Source: Prevotella sp. UBA4330 (GTDB taxonomy: Bacteria > Bacteroidota > Bacteroidia > Bacteroidales > Bacteroidaceae). Taken from it: a DNA stretch of 42,412 bases. The stretch is from positions 1 to 42,412 of the forward strand of contig DGTS01000029.1 of the NCBI GenBank assembly GCA_002394385.1, written 5' to 3'. This document shows, in pieces, positions 15,768 through 22,631 of this stretch. The translations under genes and the position numbers were made by a program. Positions within the stretch are counted from its first letter, which is position 1; each line of letters starts with the position of its first letter. The notes beneath the pieces are model-generated. The model was not told where the DNA came from. It saw only the letters and a list, made by a program, of their open reading frames with translations, and did not search any database.

Positions 15768-16279
15768 AACAGGAACGCGTAAAACTGAGAGCACTGGAGC
15801 CGGAAGACCTTGACGACCTCTACCAGATAGAGAACGACAGCCGCCTGTGGGATGTCGGTCTGACTAATGTGCCGTATTCGCGTTTCGCCTTGCATGAGTA
15901 TATTGCCAATACTGCCAACGACATCTATGCCGACAAACAACTGCGCTTGATTATCGAGACAGAAGATAAGAAGGTGGCAGGCATCGTTGACCTGTGCAAT
16001 TATGACCCACGCCACAATAGGGCAGAGGTGGGAATAGTCGTGAAAACGCCATTCCGTAATCACGGATATGCCCATGAAGCACTCGAGGAGTTGCATCGCT
16101 ATGCCGCAGCGGTGCTGGGCATATACCAACTGTATGCCATAGTTTCTGCCGTGAACGAGCATTCGTTGCGCCTGTTTAAATCGTTGGGGTATCAACAAAC
16201 AGCCACTTTAAATCAATGGCTCCGTTCAGACACAGGATATAGTGATGCTATATTGTTGCAAAAAAAAATAAAAAAATAG
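15764..16279 (+). CDS. GNAT-family N-acetyltransferase
   Basis: The 171-residue protein fits the RimJ/SpeG-like branch: VKLRALEPEDLDDLYQIEN at the start, KVAGIVDLCNYDPRHNRAEVGIVV in the central sheet, and FRNHGYAHEAL at the acetyl-CoA pyrophosphate loop (Q/RxxGxA-like), then LYAIVSAVNEHSLRLFKSLGY. It transfers an acetyl group from acetyl-CoA to an amine; the substrate is not evident. It overlaps the glycosyltransferase by four bases and ends the operon, 34 bases before a tRNA promoter. Confidence 0.88.
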   Translation: MKQERVKLRALEPEDLDDLYQIENDSRLWDVGLTNVPYSRFALHEYIANTANDIYADKQLRLIIETEDKKVAGIVDLCNYDPRHNRAEVGIVVKTPFRNHGYAHEALEELHRYAAAVLGIYQLYAIVSAVNEHSLRLFKSLGYQQTATLNQWLRSDTGYSDAILLQKKIKK

Positions 16280-16288
16280 CATGATTGT

Positions 16289-16320
16289 TTTGGTAGATAC
16301 AAAAAAAAACTCTACCTTTG
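16289..16320 (+). promoter_or_regulatory. tRNA-Asp promoter
   Basis: TTTG at 16289-16292, a 20-base spacer, TACCTTTG at 16313-16320. The first tRNA begins at 16351. Confidence 0.8.
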
Positions 16321-16350
16321 CACCCGCAATCAGAAAAGGGCATAATGCAT

Positions 16351-16425
16351 GGTGCGTTAGTTCAGCCTGGTTAGAATGCCTGCCTGTCACGCAGGAGGTC
16401 ACGGGTTCGAGTCCCGTACGCACCG
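16351..16425 (+). tRNA. tRNA-Asp (GTC), copy 1
   Basis: Full cloverleaf: acceptor GGTGCGT with ACGCACC, D-arm, anticodon stem CCTGC/GCAGG with loop CTGTCAC (anticodon GTC), T-arm ACGGG/CCCGT with loop TTCGAGT, and discriminator G at 16425. The 3' CCA is not encoded in full (GCA follows the acceptor stem). Confidence 0.97.
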
Positions 16426-16467
16426 CAAACTATGCAACAACTTGTTTCTGAATGTGAATTTAACGCT

Positions 16468-16542
16468 GGTGCGTTAGTTCAGCCTGGTTAGAATGCCTGC
16501 CTGTCACGCAGGAGGTCACGGGTTCGAGTCCCGTACGCACCG
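16468..16542 (+). tRNA. tRNA-Asp (GTC), copy 2
   Basis: Identical over its 75 bases to the copy at 16351, from which it is separated by 42 bp. Both are read from the same promoter. A terminator hairpin follows at once. Confidence 0.97.
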
Positions 16543-16711
16543 CAAGGAAGTCTCAGAAGGACTTCCTTTTTTGTGCGTCCTTGTTTCTCACCTCGTGACC
16601 TCTCCGGTCAGGGTTCTTTCTCCGCTTCGCTATGAAAGCGGCAGAGCCGAGCGCGAGTCCCGTACGCACCGCAAGGAAGTCTCAAAAGGACTTCCTTTTT
16701 TGTGCGTCCTT
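16525..16711 (+). repeat. Duplicated tRNA-Asp 3' end and terminator flanking a short repeat
   Basis: The 58 bases at 16525-16582 (T-loop CGA to acceptor end, terminator and GTGCGTCCTT) recur at 16654-16711 with a single base change. The 71-bp linker between them holds GGGTTCTTTCT, a CGCTT...AAAGCG hairpin and GAGCCGAGCG. The same linker core lies between duplicated tRNA-Arg ends at 19784-19964. The second copy lacks the 5' two thirds of a tRNA and cannot fold as one. Confidence 0.9.
16544..16574 (+). terminator. tRNA-Asp terminator
   Basis: AAGGAAGTC and GACTTCCTT form a 9-bp stem around a 7-nt loop, running into a T tract ending at about 16572. It begins two bases after the tRNA discriminator. 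The same terminator recurs 129 bp downstream. Confidence 0.85.
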
Positions 16712-16766
16712 TCTACACATGCGGGGCCTAAATGAATTGTTTATTCCTTATTTTTCACGATACTCC

Positions 16767-16797
16767 TTGGTTATATCATATAATTCGCATATCTTTG
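16767..16797 (+). promoter_or_regulatory. Promoter of RHS fragment 1
   Basis: TTG at 16767-16769, a 20-base spacer, TATCTTTG at 16790-16797. It lies 40 bases before the ATG at 16838, so the orphan RHS gene may be expressed. Confidence 0.7.
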
Positions 16798-16837
16798 CAT
16801 GAAATAATCAAATAACTTATCTTATAAGTCCCACAAC

Positions 16838-17644
16838 ATGAGCAAAGGACCGCGTAATATCACCAACGATTACACACCAGACGGCAGGAAACTGTCAAGC
16901 AGGCATGTGATGTCCTTTCCCAAAGTGTCAGGCTATATAAAGAAGACCACTACCGATATGTATGTTGACGGCCTGATCCTGCGTGACGGCAAGCCGCTGA
17001 TGTGGCTGTTCGACGGAGGCTATGTGGATCTGGACGACAACGGAGCCCCGACAGGTTGGAACTACTATGTCACCGACCACCTCGGCAGTACGAGGAAGGT
17101 GGTTGACTGCAATGACAGTATCAGGGAAACAATCAGTTACTATCCCTTCGGCAGTGAAATGAGGATGCAGGACCCTTCTCAGATGACAGGCGACTTCCAG
17201 CATCCTTACCGATTCACGGGCAAGGAACTGGACAGGTTGAACGGCCTGAACATGTATGACTTCGGCGCCCGGTGGTATGACGTGGCAGGTGTACCGATGT
17301 GGACGAGTGTTGATCCGCTGGCGGAGAAATACTATAATGTTAGTCCGTATGTGTATTGTGGGAATAATCCTGTGATGTATATAGATCCTGATGGAAAAGA
17401 ATCTATGCGAGCTAATGGAGGCGAAAATTTTAAAAGAACTGGAATCTTAATAATGGCAGGAGGAGCACTAATGGTTGCCGCAGGAACTGCATATTCAATT
17501 GTTACATCGGGAGGTGGCACTGTGGCTGGTGGAGGACAACTTATTTCTGCTGGAGTCGCCACTTTCAAAGCTGGTTTTGTGACATATGGTGCTGGGGTTG
17601 CACTTGACGTACACGAAAGTATAAAAAAAAACAGATTCCATTAA
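16838..17644 (+). CDS. RHS core fragment with variable C-terminus (orphan, frameshifted tip)
   Basis: The 268-residue frame lacks the long YD-repeat shell of full RHS proteins and begins inside the conserved RHS-associated core: ITNDYTPDGRKLSS, YVTDHLGSTRKVV, PYRFTGKELDRLNGLNMYDFGARWYD, ending at the NPVMYIDPDGKE boundary near residue 185. After it comes a new, hydrophobic, glycine-rich tip (about 190-260), as expected for a polymorphic toxin. The frame stops just after a run of nine A (17623-17631). Reading with one A fewer continues for ~65 residues to a stop at 17829-17831 with a basic tail (GRHMHGQTHGGGPKPNFKSQ), so the tip is probably frameshifted. It has its own promoter. A near-identical core lies at 19025-19654. 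Confidence 0.75.
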   Translation: MSKGPRNITNDYTPDGRKLSSRHVMSFPKVSGYIKKTTTDMYVDGLILRDGKPLMWLFDGGYVDLDDNGAPTGWNYYVTDHLGSTRKVVDCNDSIRETISYYPFGSEMRMQDPSQMTGDFQHPYRFTGKELDRLNGLNMYDFGARWYDVAGVPMWTSVDPLAEKYYNVSPYVYCGNNPVMYIDPDGKESMRANGGENFKRTGILIMAGGALMVAAGTAYSIVTSGGGTVAGGGQLISAGVATFKAGFVTYGAGVALDVHESIKKNRFH

Positions 17645-17831
17645 ACCAAGTGATGTTTCTCAGAAGGCACATACCCCCAAGAAACAAAGTACTGGAAGTA
17701 AGAAAAAAACAGAAGGCAGACATATGCATGGCCAAACACATGGAGGAGGTCCAAAACCGAACTTCAAGTCACAAAACAACAAAAGGAAAAAAGCTGATGA
17801 ACATAGAAATAAGGGGAAGGTCATTAACTAA
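17632..17831 (+). pseudogene. Displaced C-terminal tip of RHS fragment 1
   Basis: This is the frame entered by losing one A from the A9 tract at 17623-17631. It encodes about 65 residues (DSIKPSDVSQKAHTPKKQ... ending KKADEHRNKGKVIN), basic and rich in H, N and K, as in many RHS toxin tips. No start codon is apparent. An overlapping frame at 17650-17835 has an ATG but a less protein-like composition and is not called. Confidence 0.5.
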
Positions 17832-17845
17832 ATAATAGAAATAGT

Positions 17846-18997
17846 ATGAAAGAAATTATAAAAGCATTATCAAAGGATGTAATTGTCGGGTTACGTACAA
17901 TTAATGATTCTTACGACAATATTTACTATGGAAAGATTATAAAATATAAAGATAATCTATTGGATTTTTTGGCTTATGACGACAAGGGCGAAGAAAATAA
18001 AATTATACAAGTTGGATCTTCAGATATTGTCAGTTTTGACACAAATAGTGCAAATACTGATTATCTCACAAAGGTAATCAACAACAAGGATAAGTTCACG
18101 ACAAAAAAAGAGGGAACTATCACTGGAAGTAAAGTTAGCGAACATTTGCATTACTTATGGGAAAATGAAATTCCAGCATTATATCATACTATTGTAAAAG
18201 ACGAATTTTATGCATATCTTATAGGATATAATGAGAATACTATTATTCTACGCTCATTTAATCCATATTATAATATTGATAATGGTATTATATGTTTCCC
18301 GATAGACACAATTGAGAAAATCTGTGTTTACAAGCCAGAATTGAATATATACCCTTATCTATACGAAAATCGCATAGAAATCGCTAAATATCACATAGAA
18401 TCAACTGACATTCGTAGTGATTTTTTCCATAGAACTATGAATAAAAAGATACTTGTTGATGTGCAAAACTCGACAGATATTAAAACCGAAGAGGCAGTAG
18501 TTGGTTATGTCGAATCAATAAAAAATGATAGAATATGCTTTAGAAAAATTAATGATGATGGCATAGAATGTGGTCAAGAAGAATACGATATTAAAGATAT
18601 TGTGACCTTCGGGTGTGGTGGTTCATATTTAGATAGGATTGGGTTGCTTTATACAAATGAGATATCAAAGAACGCAAAGGAAGATATTATCATAATAAGC
18701 GATTCTAATAAGTTGAAATCTATACTTCTTGACGCAAAAGAAAAAGGAACTATTGTTTCCTTAATTTCTGATGAAACCGAAAACGAGTATATAGAATCTA
18801 CGGGATTTCTTATAGATATTAAGAAAGATTGGATTCATCTTAACCTCTATGACATTGAAGAAAACCATTGGTATGAATGCTATCGTAGAATCAAAGATTT
18901 CAGCAAACTCAGGAAAAATGGTATTACAGAATTACTCGTAAAAGCAATATTGAAATCACAGTTACTATGTTTTCAACATGTGAACAGGGGACGGTGA
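17846..18997 (+). CDS. AT-rich protein of unknown family, candidate immunity protein
   Basis: I do not recognise this 383-residue, cytoplasmic, acidic protein. It seems built from four related segments of 55-70 residues (about 14-70, 107-165, 200-265, 300-360). Each has the pattern V.L ... G.I....D.I.F ... DI..F, for example GKIIKYKDNLLDF and GYVESIKNDRICF, suggesting repeated small beta-barrels. The gene is far richer in A+T than its neighbours, a sign of transfer. It starts 14 bases after the RHS tip ends, the usual place for an immunity gene; that role is inference. The last residues (QHVNRGR) are encoded by an inserted REP-like palindrome, so the native C-terminus may be lost. Confidence 0.6.
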   Translation: MKEIIKALSKDVIVGLRTINDSYDNIYYGKIIKYKDNLLDFLAYDDKGEENKIIQVGSSDIVSFDTNSANTDYLTKVINNKDKFTTKKEGTITGSKVSEHLHYLWENEIPALYHTIVKDEFYAYLIGYNENTIILRSFNPYYNIDNGIICFPIDTIEKICVYKPELNIYPYLYENRIEIAKYHIESTDIRSDFFHRTMNKKILVDVQNSTDIKTEEAVVGYVESIKNDRICFRKINDDGIECGQEEYDIKDIVTFGCGGSYLDRIGLLYTNEISKNAKEDIIIISDSNKLKSILLDAKEKGTIVSLISDETENEYIESTGFLIDIKKDWIHLNLYDIEENHWYECYRRIKDFSKLRKNGITELLVKAILKSQLLCFQHVNRGR

Positions 18998-19020
18998 ACA
19001 GGGGACCGTCCCTCGTTCAC
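18980..19020. repeat. REP-like palindrome
   Basis: GTGAACAGGGGAC occurs twice (18980-18992, 18994-19006) and is followed by the near-complement GTCCCTCGTTCAC (19008-19020), giving a hairpin with two mismatches. The first copy runs into the stop of the gene at 17846, and the second marks the left edge of RHS fragment 2. It resembles the REP sequences mobilised by Y1-type (RAYT) transposases, but no such gene is in the window. Confidence 0.7.
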
Positions 19021-19024
19021 ACAA

Positions 19025-19654
19025 GATAAGAACAGGGGCATCACTGGCATTACATACGACTACGGGCATCATCCCCAAAAGATAGCCATGAATGCAAAGA
19101 AGAGGTATATTACCAACGACTACACTCCAGATGGAGTGAAACTGTCAAGCCAGCATGTTGCATACGTTCCCAATGGGAACGGAGGCAACAGGCGCATTTC
19201 ATCCATGGACCTGTACGTTGACGGCCTGATCCTGCGCGGCGGCAAGCCGCTGATGTGGCTGTTCGACGGCGGCTATGTGGATTTGGACGACAACGGCAGT
19301 CCGACTGGTTGGAACTACTATGTCACCGACCACCTCGGCAGTACGAGGAAGGTTGTAGGCAGCGACAATACGGTCAGGGAAACCATCAACTACTATCCCT
19401 TTGGCAGTGAAATGAGGATGCAGGCCCCTGCCCAGATGGCCAATGACTTCCAGCACCCTTACCGCTTCACGGGCAAGGAACTTGACAGGTTGAACGGCCT
19501 GAACATGTACGACTTCGGTGCCCGATGGTATGATGTTACTGGTGTGCCCGTGTGGACGAGCGTTGACCCGCTGGCGGAGAAGTACTATCCATATAGCCCA
19601 TATTCGTATTGTGCAGGAGGCCTCGTGAATAGATCGGTCTGTGGAAACACATAA
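19025..19654 (+). pseudogene. RHS core fragment 2, truncated at both ends
   Basis: RHS-like coding sequence begins in frame at 19025 (DKNRGITGITYDYGHHPQKI), upstream of the ATG at 19088, so the 5' part of a larger gene is missing and the edge coincides with the REP palindrome. The core (ITNDYTPDGVKLSS, YVTDHLGSTRKVV, TGKELDRLNGLNMYDFGARWYD) is nearly identical to fragment 1. It breaks off at YSPYSYCAG, where NPVNRIDPDG would be expected, and ends after a few unrelated residues. No toxin tip or promoter remains. It is a remnant of an RHS locus or a silent cassette. Confidence 0.8.
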
Positions 19655-19679
19655 AAAACGATATATTTTTATCAGAAAA

Positions 19680-19711
19680 TTTGGTTGTGCACATAAAAAT
19701 GCCTACCTTTG
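19680..19711 (+). promoter_or_regulatory. tRNA-Arg promoter
   Basis: TTTG at 19680-19683, a 20-base spacer, TACCTTTG at 19704-19711, 16 bases before the tRNA. Confidence 0.8.
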
Positions 19712-19726
19712 CACACGATTTATGAT

Positions 19727-19801
19727 GGTTCCGTAGCTCAGTTGGATTAGAGCAACAGCCTTCTAAGCTGTGGGTCTTGGGTTCGAACCCCAACGGAATC
19801 A
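19727..19801 (+). tRNA. tRNA-Arg (TCT)
   Basis: Cloverleaf with acceptor GGTTCCG/CGGAATC (one wobble), D-arm GCTC/GAGC, anticodon stem ACAGC/GCTGT with loop CTTCTAA (anticodon TCT), T-stem TTGGG/CCCAA with loop TTCGAAC, discriminator A at 19801. CCA is not encoded in full. It reads AGA codons. Confidence 0.96.
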
Positions 19802-19964
19802 CAAGAAAGAGGAGTATCTGACTCCTCTTTCTTTTTATATCCTAATGGAATTCTCACCCAAGGGTTCTTTCTACGCTTCGCTTTGAAAGCGTCTCCTATG
19901 GAGCCGAGCGCGAACCCCCACGGAATCACAAGAAAGAGGAGTATCTGACTCCTCTTTCTTTTTA
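19784..19964 (+). repeat. Duplicated tRNA-Arg 3' end and terminator flanking a short repeat
   Basis: The 54 bases at 19784-19837 (T-loop CGA to acceptor end plus terminator) recur at 19911-19964 with one mismatch, an A to C change in the T-stem. The 73-bp linker shares AGGGTTCTTTCT, the CGCTTCGCT.TGAAAGCG hairpin and GAGCCGAGCG with the linker at the tRNA-Asp locus. In both loci the duplication begins at the same T-loop base. Confidence 0.9.
19805..19836 (+). terminator. tRNA-Arg terminator
   Basis: AGAAAGAGGAGT and ACTCCTCTTTCT form a long stem around a short loop, running into a T run at about 19832-19836. A second copy follows the duplicated tRNA end, ending near 19963. Confidence 0.85.
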
Positions 19965-20139
19965 CTTCTTCTTATGTTTAACAATTGTCTCTTTCTCTTT
20001 TAACATTCTGAACTCTTTTTTGCTTTTTCATTTTTTCAACTTTGACGTTTTGTTAGCAAAATGCCGTTAAACCTGAGTTTTTATTGTTAAAAGAGGACAA
20101 AAGTTCAGACAAAATGGCAGATGACACACTTTTTGCATA

Positions 20140-20147
20140 TATATTTG
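20140..20147 (+). promoter_or_regulatory. -7 element upstream of the HtrA gene
   Basis: TATATTTG followed by CAACA, 37 bases before the ATG at 20184. No good TTTG is found at -33; a stress-responsive input is possible but not visible. Confidence 0.5.
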
Positions 20148-20183
20148 CAACAACATAATTGGTAATTTCTAAATTTATATAAA

Positions 20184-21665
20184 ATGAAAATGACAATGAA
20201 AAAGTTTCAGAACATTCTTCTCTACACAGGTGTAGTAGTTGCTTTGGCATTTTCTGCCGGAGCGTTCATCAAGGCAAATGCTGCCTCCACATCTTCTCAG
20301 GCCGCACCGGTTGCTGGTCAGCCTGTTGACCTCACTTATGCAGCCGAAAAGGCTTTGCCTGCCGTGGTGCATATCAAGTATTTGCAGAATAGCAAAGTGC
20401 AGGAGGTGGAAGTGGAGTCTAATCCTTTTGGCGATTTCTTCGACCCGTTCGGGTTCTTCGGCAATCCTGGCGGACAGGGTGGCAAGCAGCGTCGTCAGGT
20501 GCAGACACCTAAGAGAGAGGCAAGTGGTTCGGGTGTTATCATTTCTGCTGACGGATATATCGTTACAAACAATCACGTTGTGAATGGTGCTGACGAACTG
20601 ACAGTGACCCTTAACGACAACCGCGAGTTTTCGGCACGTATCATAGGTACTGACGAGACTACCGACCTCGCCTTGATAAAGGTTGACGGCAAGAATCTGC
20701 CTACTCTGCCAATTGGCGACTCAGACAAGTTGAAGGTAGGCGAGTGGGTACTTGCAGTCGGCAACCCATTCAACCTGAACTCTACTGTTACCGCAGGTAT
20801 CGTGAGCGCCAAGGCTCGTTCGCTCGGTGCTAACGGCGTGGAAAGTTTCATTCAGACCGATGCTGCCATCAATGCAGGAAACTCGGGAGGTGCACTTGTG
20901 AACACCAGTGGTGAACTCGTTGGTATCAATGCAATGCTTTATTCTCAGACTGGAAGTTACAGCGGTTATGGTTTCGCCATCCCTACCACTATTATGAATA
21001 AGGTAGTTGACGACCTGAAGAAGTATGGAACTGTTCAGCGTGCCGTTATCGGTATTCGCGGTCAGGATGCTCACAACTATATCGACGCTCAGAAGTCGCA
21101 GGGCAATGAGGTTGACCTTGGTACTAATGAGGGTATTTATATTGCCGAGGTTGACGAAGACGGTGCTGGTGCTGCCGCTGGTCTCGAGAAGGGTGATGTA
21201 ATCACCAACATTGATGGCAAGAAGGTGACCAAGATGGCTGAACTGCAGGAGTATCTTGCTAACAAACGTCCAGGCGATAAGGTACAGATAACCTATCTGC
21301 ACAAGAAGAATAAGAAGACCGCTACCGTCACTCTGAAGAACACTCAGGGCAATACCAAGATAATGAAGGAGGGCGATATGGATGTTCTCGGTGCCAACTT
21401 CCGCGAGGTTAACGAGCAGGAGAAGCGCCAACTCGAGATAAACTACGGTCTTAAGGTTACCAATGTTACAGGCGGTGCCATGAAGGGACGCGTAAACAAG
21501 GGATTCGTTATTCTCAATGTTAACAATAAACCGATGAAGTCTATAAGCGACCTTCAGGCTGTTGTTAAGGAAGCATCCCAGAGCAAGGACCAGGTTCTCT
21601 ACATCAAGGGAATCCAGCCTTCAGGAAAAATCGACTACGTGGCTGTTCCTCTTGGAGAGGAGTAA
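20184..21665 (+). CDS. Periplasmic serine protease, DegP/HtrA family
   Basis: The 493-residue Do-like protease has an N-terminal signal or anchor (about 8-33), then a trypsin-like domain with H131 (TNNHVV), D161 (TTDLALIKV) and S234 (NAGNSGGAL). Two PDZ domains follow, from about 285 and 400 (GVITNIDGKKV region and GFVILNVNNKPM). A glycine/phenylalanine-rich LA-loop (NPFGDFFDPFGFFGNPGG) lies before the catalytic histidine, as in DegP. It degrades or refolds damaged envelope proteins. The triad and domain order are complete. It is monocistronic, with a UUCG-loop terminator downstream. Confidence 0.95.
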   Translation: MKMTMKKFQNILLYTGVVVALAFSAGAFIKANAASTSSQAAPVAGQPVDLTYAAEKALPAVVHIKYLQNSKVQEVEVESNPFGDFFDPFGFFGNPGGQGGKQRRQVQTPKREASGSGVIISADGYIVTNNHVVNGADELTVTLNDNREFSARIIGTDETTDLALIKVDGKNLPTLPIGDSDKLKVGEWVLAVGNPFNLNSTVTAGIVSAKARSLGANGVESFIQTDAAINAGNSGGALVNTSGELVGINAMLYSQTGSYSGYGFAIPTTIMNKVVDDLKKYGTVQRAVIGIRGQDAHNYIDAQKSQGNEVDLGTNEGIYIAEVDEDGAGAAAGLEKGDVITNIDGKKVTKMAELQEYLANKRPGDKVQITYLHKKNKKTATVTLKNTQGNTKIMKEGDMDVLGANFREVNEQEKRQLEINYGLKVTNVTGGAMKGRVNKGFVILNVNNKPMKSISDLQAVVKEASQSKDQVLYIKGIQPSGKIDYVAVPLGEE

Positions 21666-21716
21666 AAGCCTCACTCCCTGCCATCTTCCCAGAGGGGGAG
21701 GGTAGATAACAATAAG

Positions 21717-21749
21717 TGGCTGCATGCCTTCGGGCGTGCAGTCATTTTG
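21717..21749 (+). terminator. HtrA-gene terminator with TTCG tetraloop
   Basis: A 12-bp stem (TGGCTGCATGCC 21717-21728 with GGCGTGCAGTCA 21733-21744, two wobble pairs) is capped by TTCG and followed by TTTTGTTT. Confidence 0.85.
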
Positions 21750-21876
21750 TTTAATTTAAATTGATAATTGATAGTCCGTGTTTTTCTTGTAATCTGTGCC
21801 AAAAAGAAGAAGGAACAATCTCCCTGTTTGGATCTCCCTACTTTGAGGAAATAAGAATCACAATGAACACAATCTG

Positions 21877-21963
21877 ATTGTAGGGGCGTACCCCTGTGTG
21901 CGCCCGTAATAACACCAACATGAGGCATGCATGCGGGCGCACACGGAGGTACGCCCCTACAAT
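21877..21963. repeat. Long imperfect inverted repeat
   Basis: A ~30-bp arm (ATTGTAGGGGCGTACC at 21877 through GTGTGCGCCCG to 21906) is repeated inverted at 21934-21963, differing in a few central bases; the spacer is 27 bp. It lies in a 427-bp gap between the HtrA gene and the convergent gene at 22093. That gap otherwise holds only terminators and a CTCCCC...GGGGAG stretch. It resembles a MITE or REP-type repeat; no coding capacity. Confidence 0.8.
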
Positions 21964-22030
21964 TAATATGATATTAGTCCGTGTTTTTCTACTCCCCTCC
22001 ATACGGGGGAGGGGCTGGGGGAGAGGCTAC

Positions 22031-22064
22031 AAAAAATCCGCAACACCTATGCGGTATTGCGGAT
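22031..22064 (-). terminator. Terminator of the secreted-protein gene
   Basis: On the minus strand ATCCGCAA and TTGCGGAT form an 8-bp stem, with a further 3 bp inside, followed by a run of six T (A at 22031-22036 on the plus strand). It starts 29 bases past the stop at 22093. Confidence 0.8.
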
Positions 22065-22092
22065 GGATAGTAGGTTTTGTTTAGATAGAACC

Positions 22093-22560
22093 TTATTTCT
22101 TGTACTTTGTACGAGCCGTTTCAAGTGCTTTCACCCAGTCGGTGTTAAGGTTGAACTGAGTGATGTAGTTCTCGTTATAGTATGCCTCTGTAAGAGTGGT
22201 GTCGTTGTCGTCATAACGAGGATTGTCGATGCAAAACTGCTTGAAGTCCTGCATGATTTTCTTCTGCTGACTCTTCTTTGCCTGCTCATAGTTTGAGAGG
22301 AACAGGTCGAGAAATTCGTACAATGCAAGAGCCTGGTCATCGAGTTCGGCTTTCTTGTCTGGCATCTGCTCAAGAGTGCGCTGAGCGGTGTAGCACAACT
22401 CGTCGTACTTGAATGTTGCAATCTTGCGCAGGTCGATAGGCTTGGTCTCGTCCTCTGCTGTCTCGCGTGCCATGTTAAGGGCTGCCTGATAAACTTCCTG
22501 TGCGTTAGCACCGATAAACGCTGCGCATGTGAGCGCCATTGCGATAAATAATCTTTTCAT
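22093..22560 (-). CDS. Secreted hypothetical protein
   Basis: A 155-residue protein with a clear signal peptide (MKRLFIAMALTCAAFIGANAQ), so it is exported. The mature part is predicted to be all-helical and charged (AALNMARETAEDETKPIDLRKIATFKYDELCY, KKSQQKKIMQDFKQF), ending in TARTKYKK. No family or motif is recognised. It follows the ModF-like ATPase by 71 bp on the same strand and may share its transcript. Confidence 0.75.
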   Translation of the reverse strand: MKRLFIAMALTCAAFIGANAQEVYQAALNMARETAEDETKPIDLRKIATFKYDELCYTAQRTLEQMPDKKAELDDQALALYEFLDLFLSNYEQAKKSQQKKIMQDFKQFCIDNPRYDDNDTTLTEAYYNENYITQFNLNTDWVKALETARTKYKK

Positions 22561-22631
22561 GTTATAAAAATAAAGTTTATTCTTTTGTTTAACGTTATTA
22601 TTCTGATATTGTTTAATATTTGCTATCTTAA

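Noticed and set aside
16493..16735. 80-residue frame across tRNA-Asp copy 2
   Set aside because: It reads through the tRNA and both terminators, and the repeated residues merely reflect the DNA duplication.
17650..17835. 61-residue frame after RHS fragment 1
   Set aside because: The overlapping +1 frame continues the RHS tip better (basic, H/N/K-rich, no start needed); this frame looks like its shadow.
16351..19801. An integrated prophage or ICE between the two tRNA genes
   Set aside because: No integrase, relaxase, phage or conjugation gene is present, and the two tRNAs are different, so they cannot be the two ends of one insertion.
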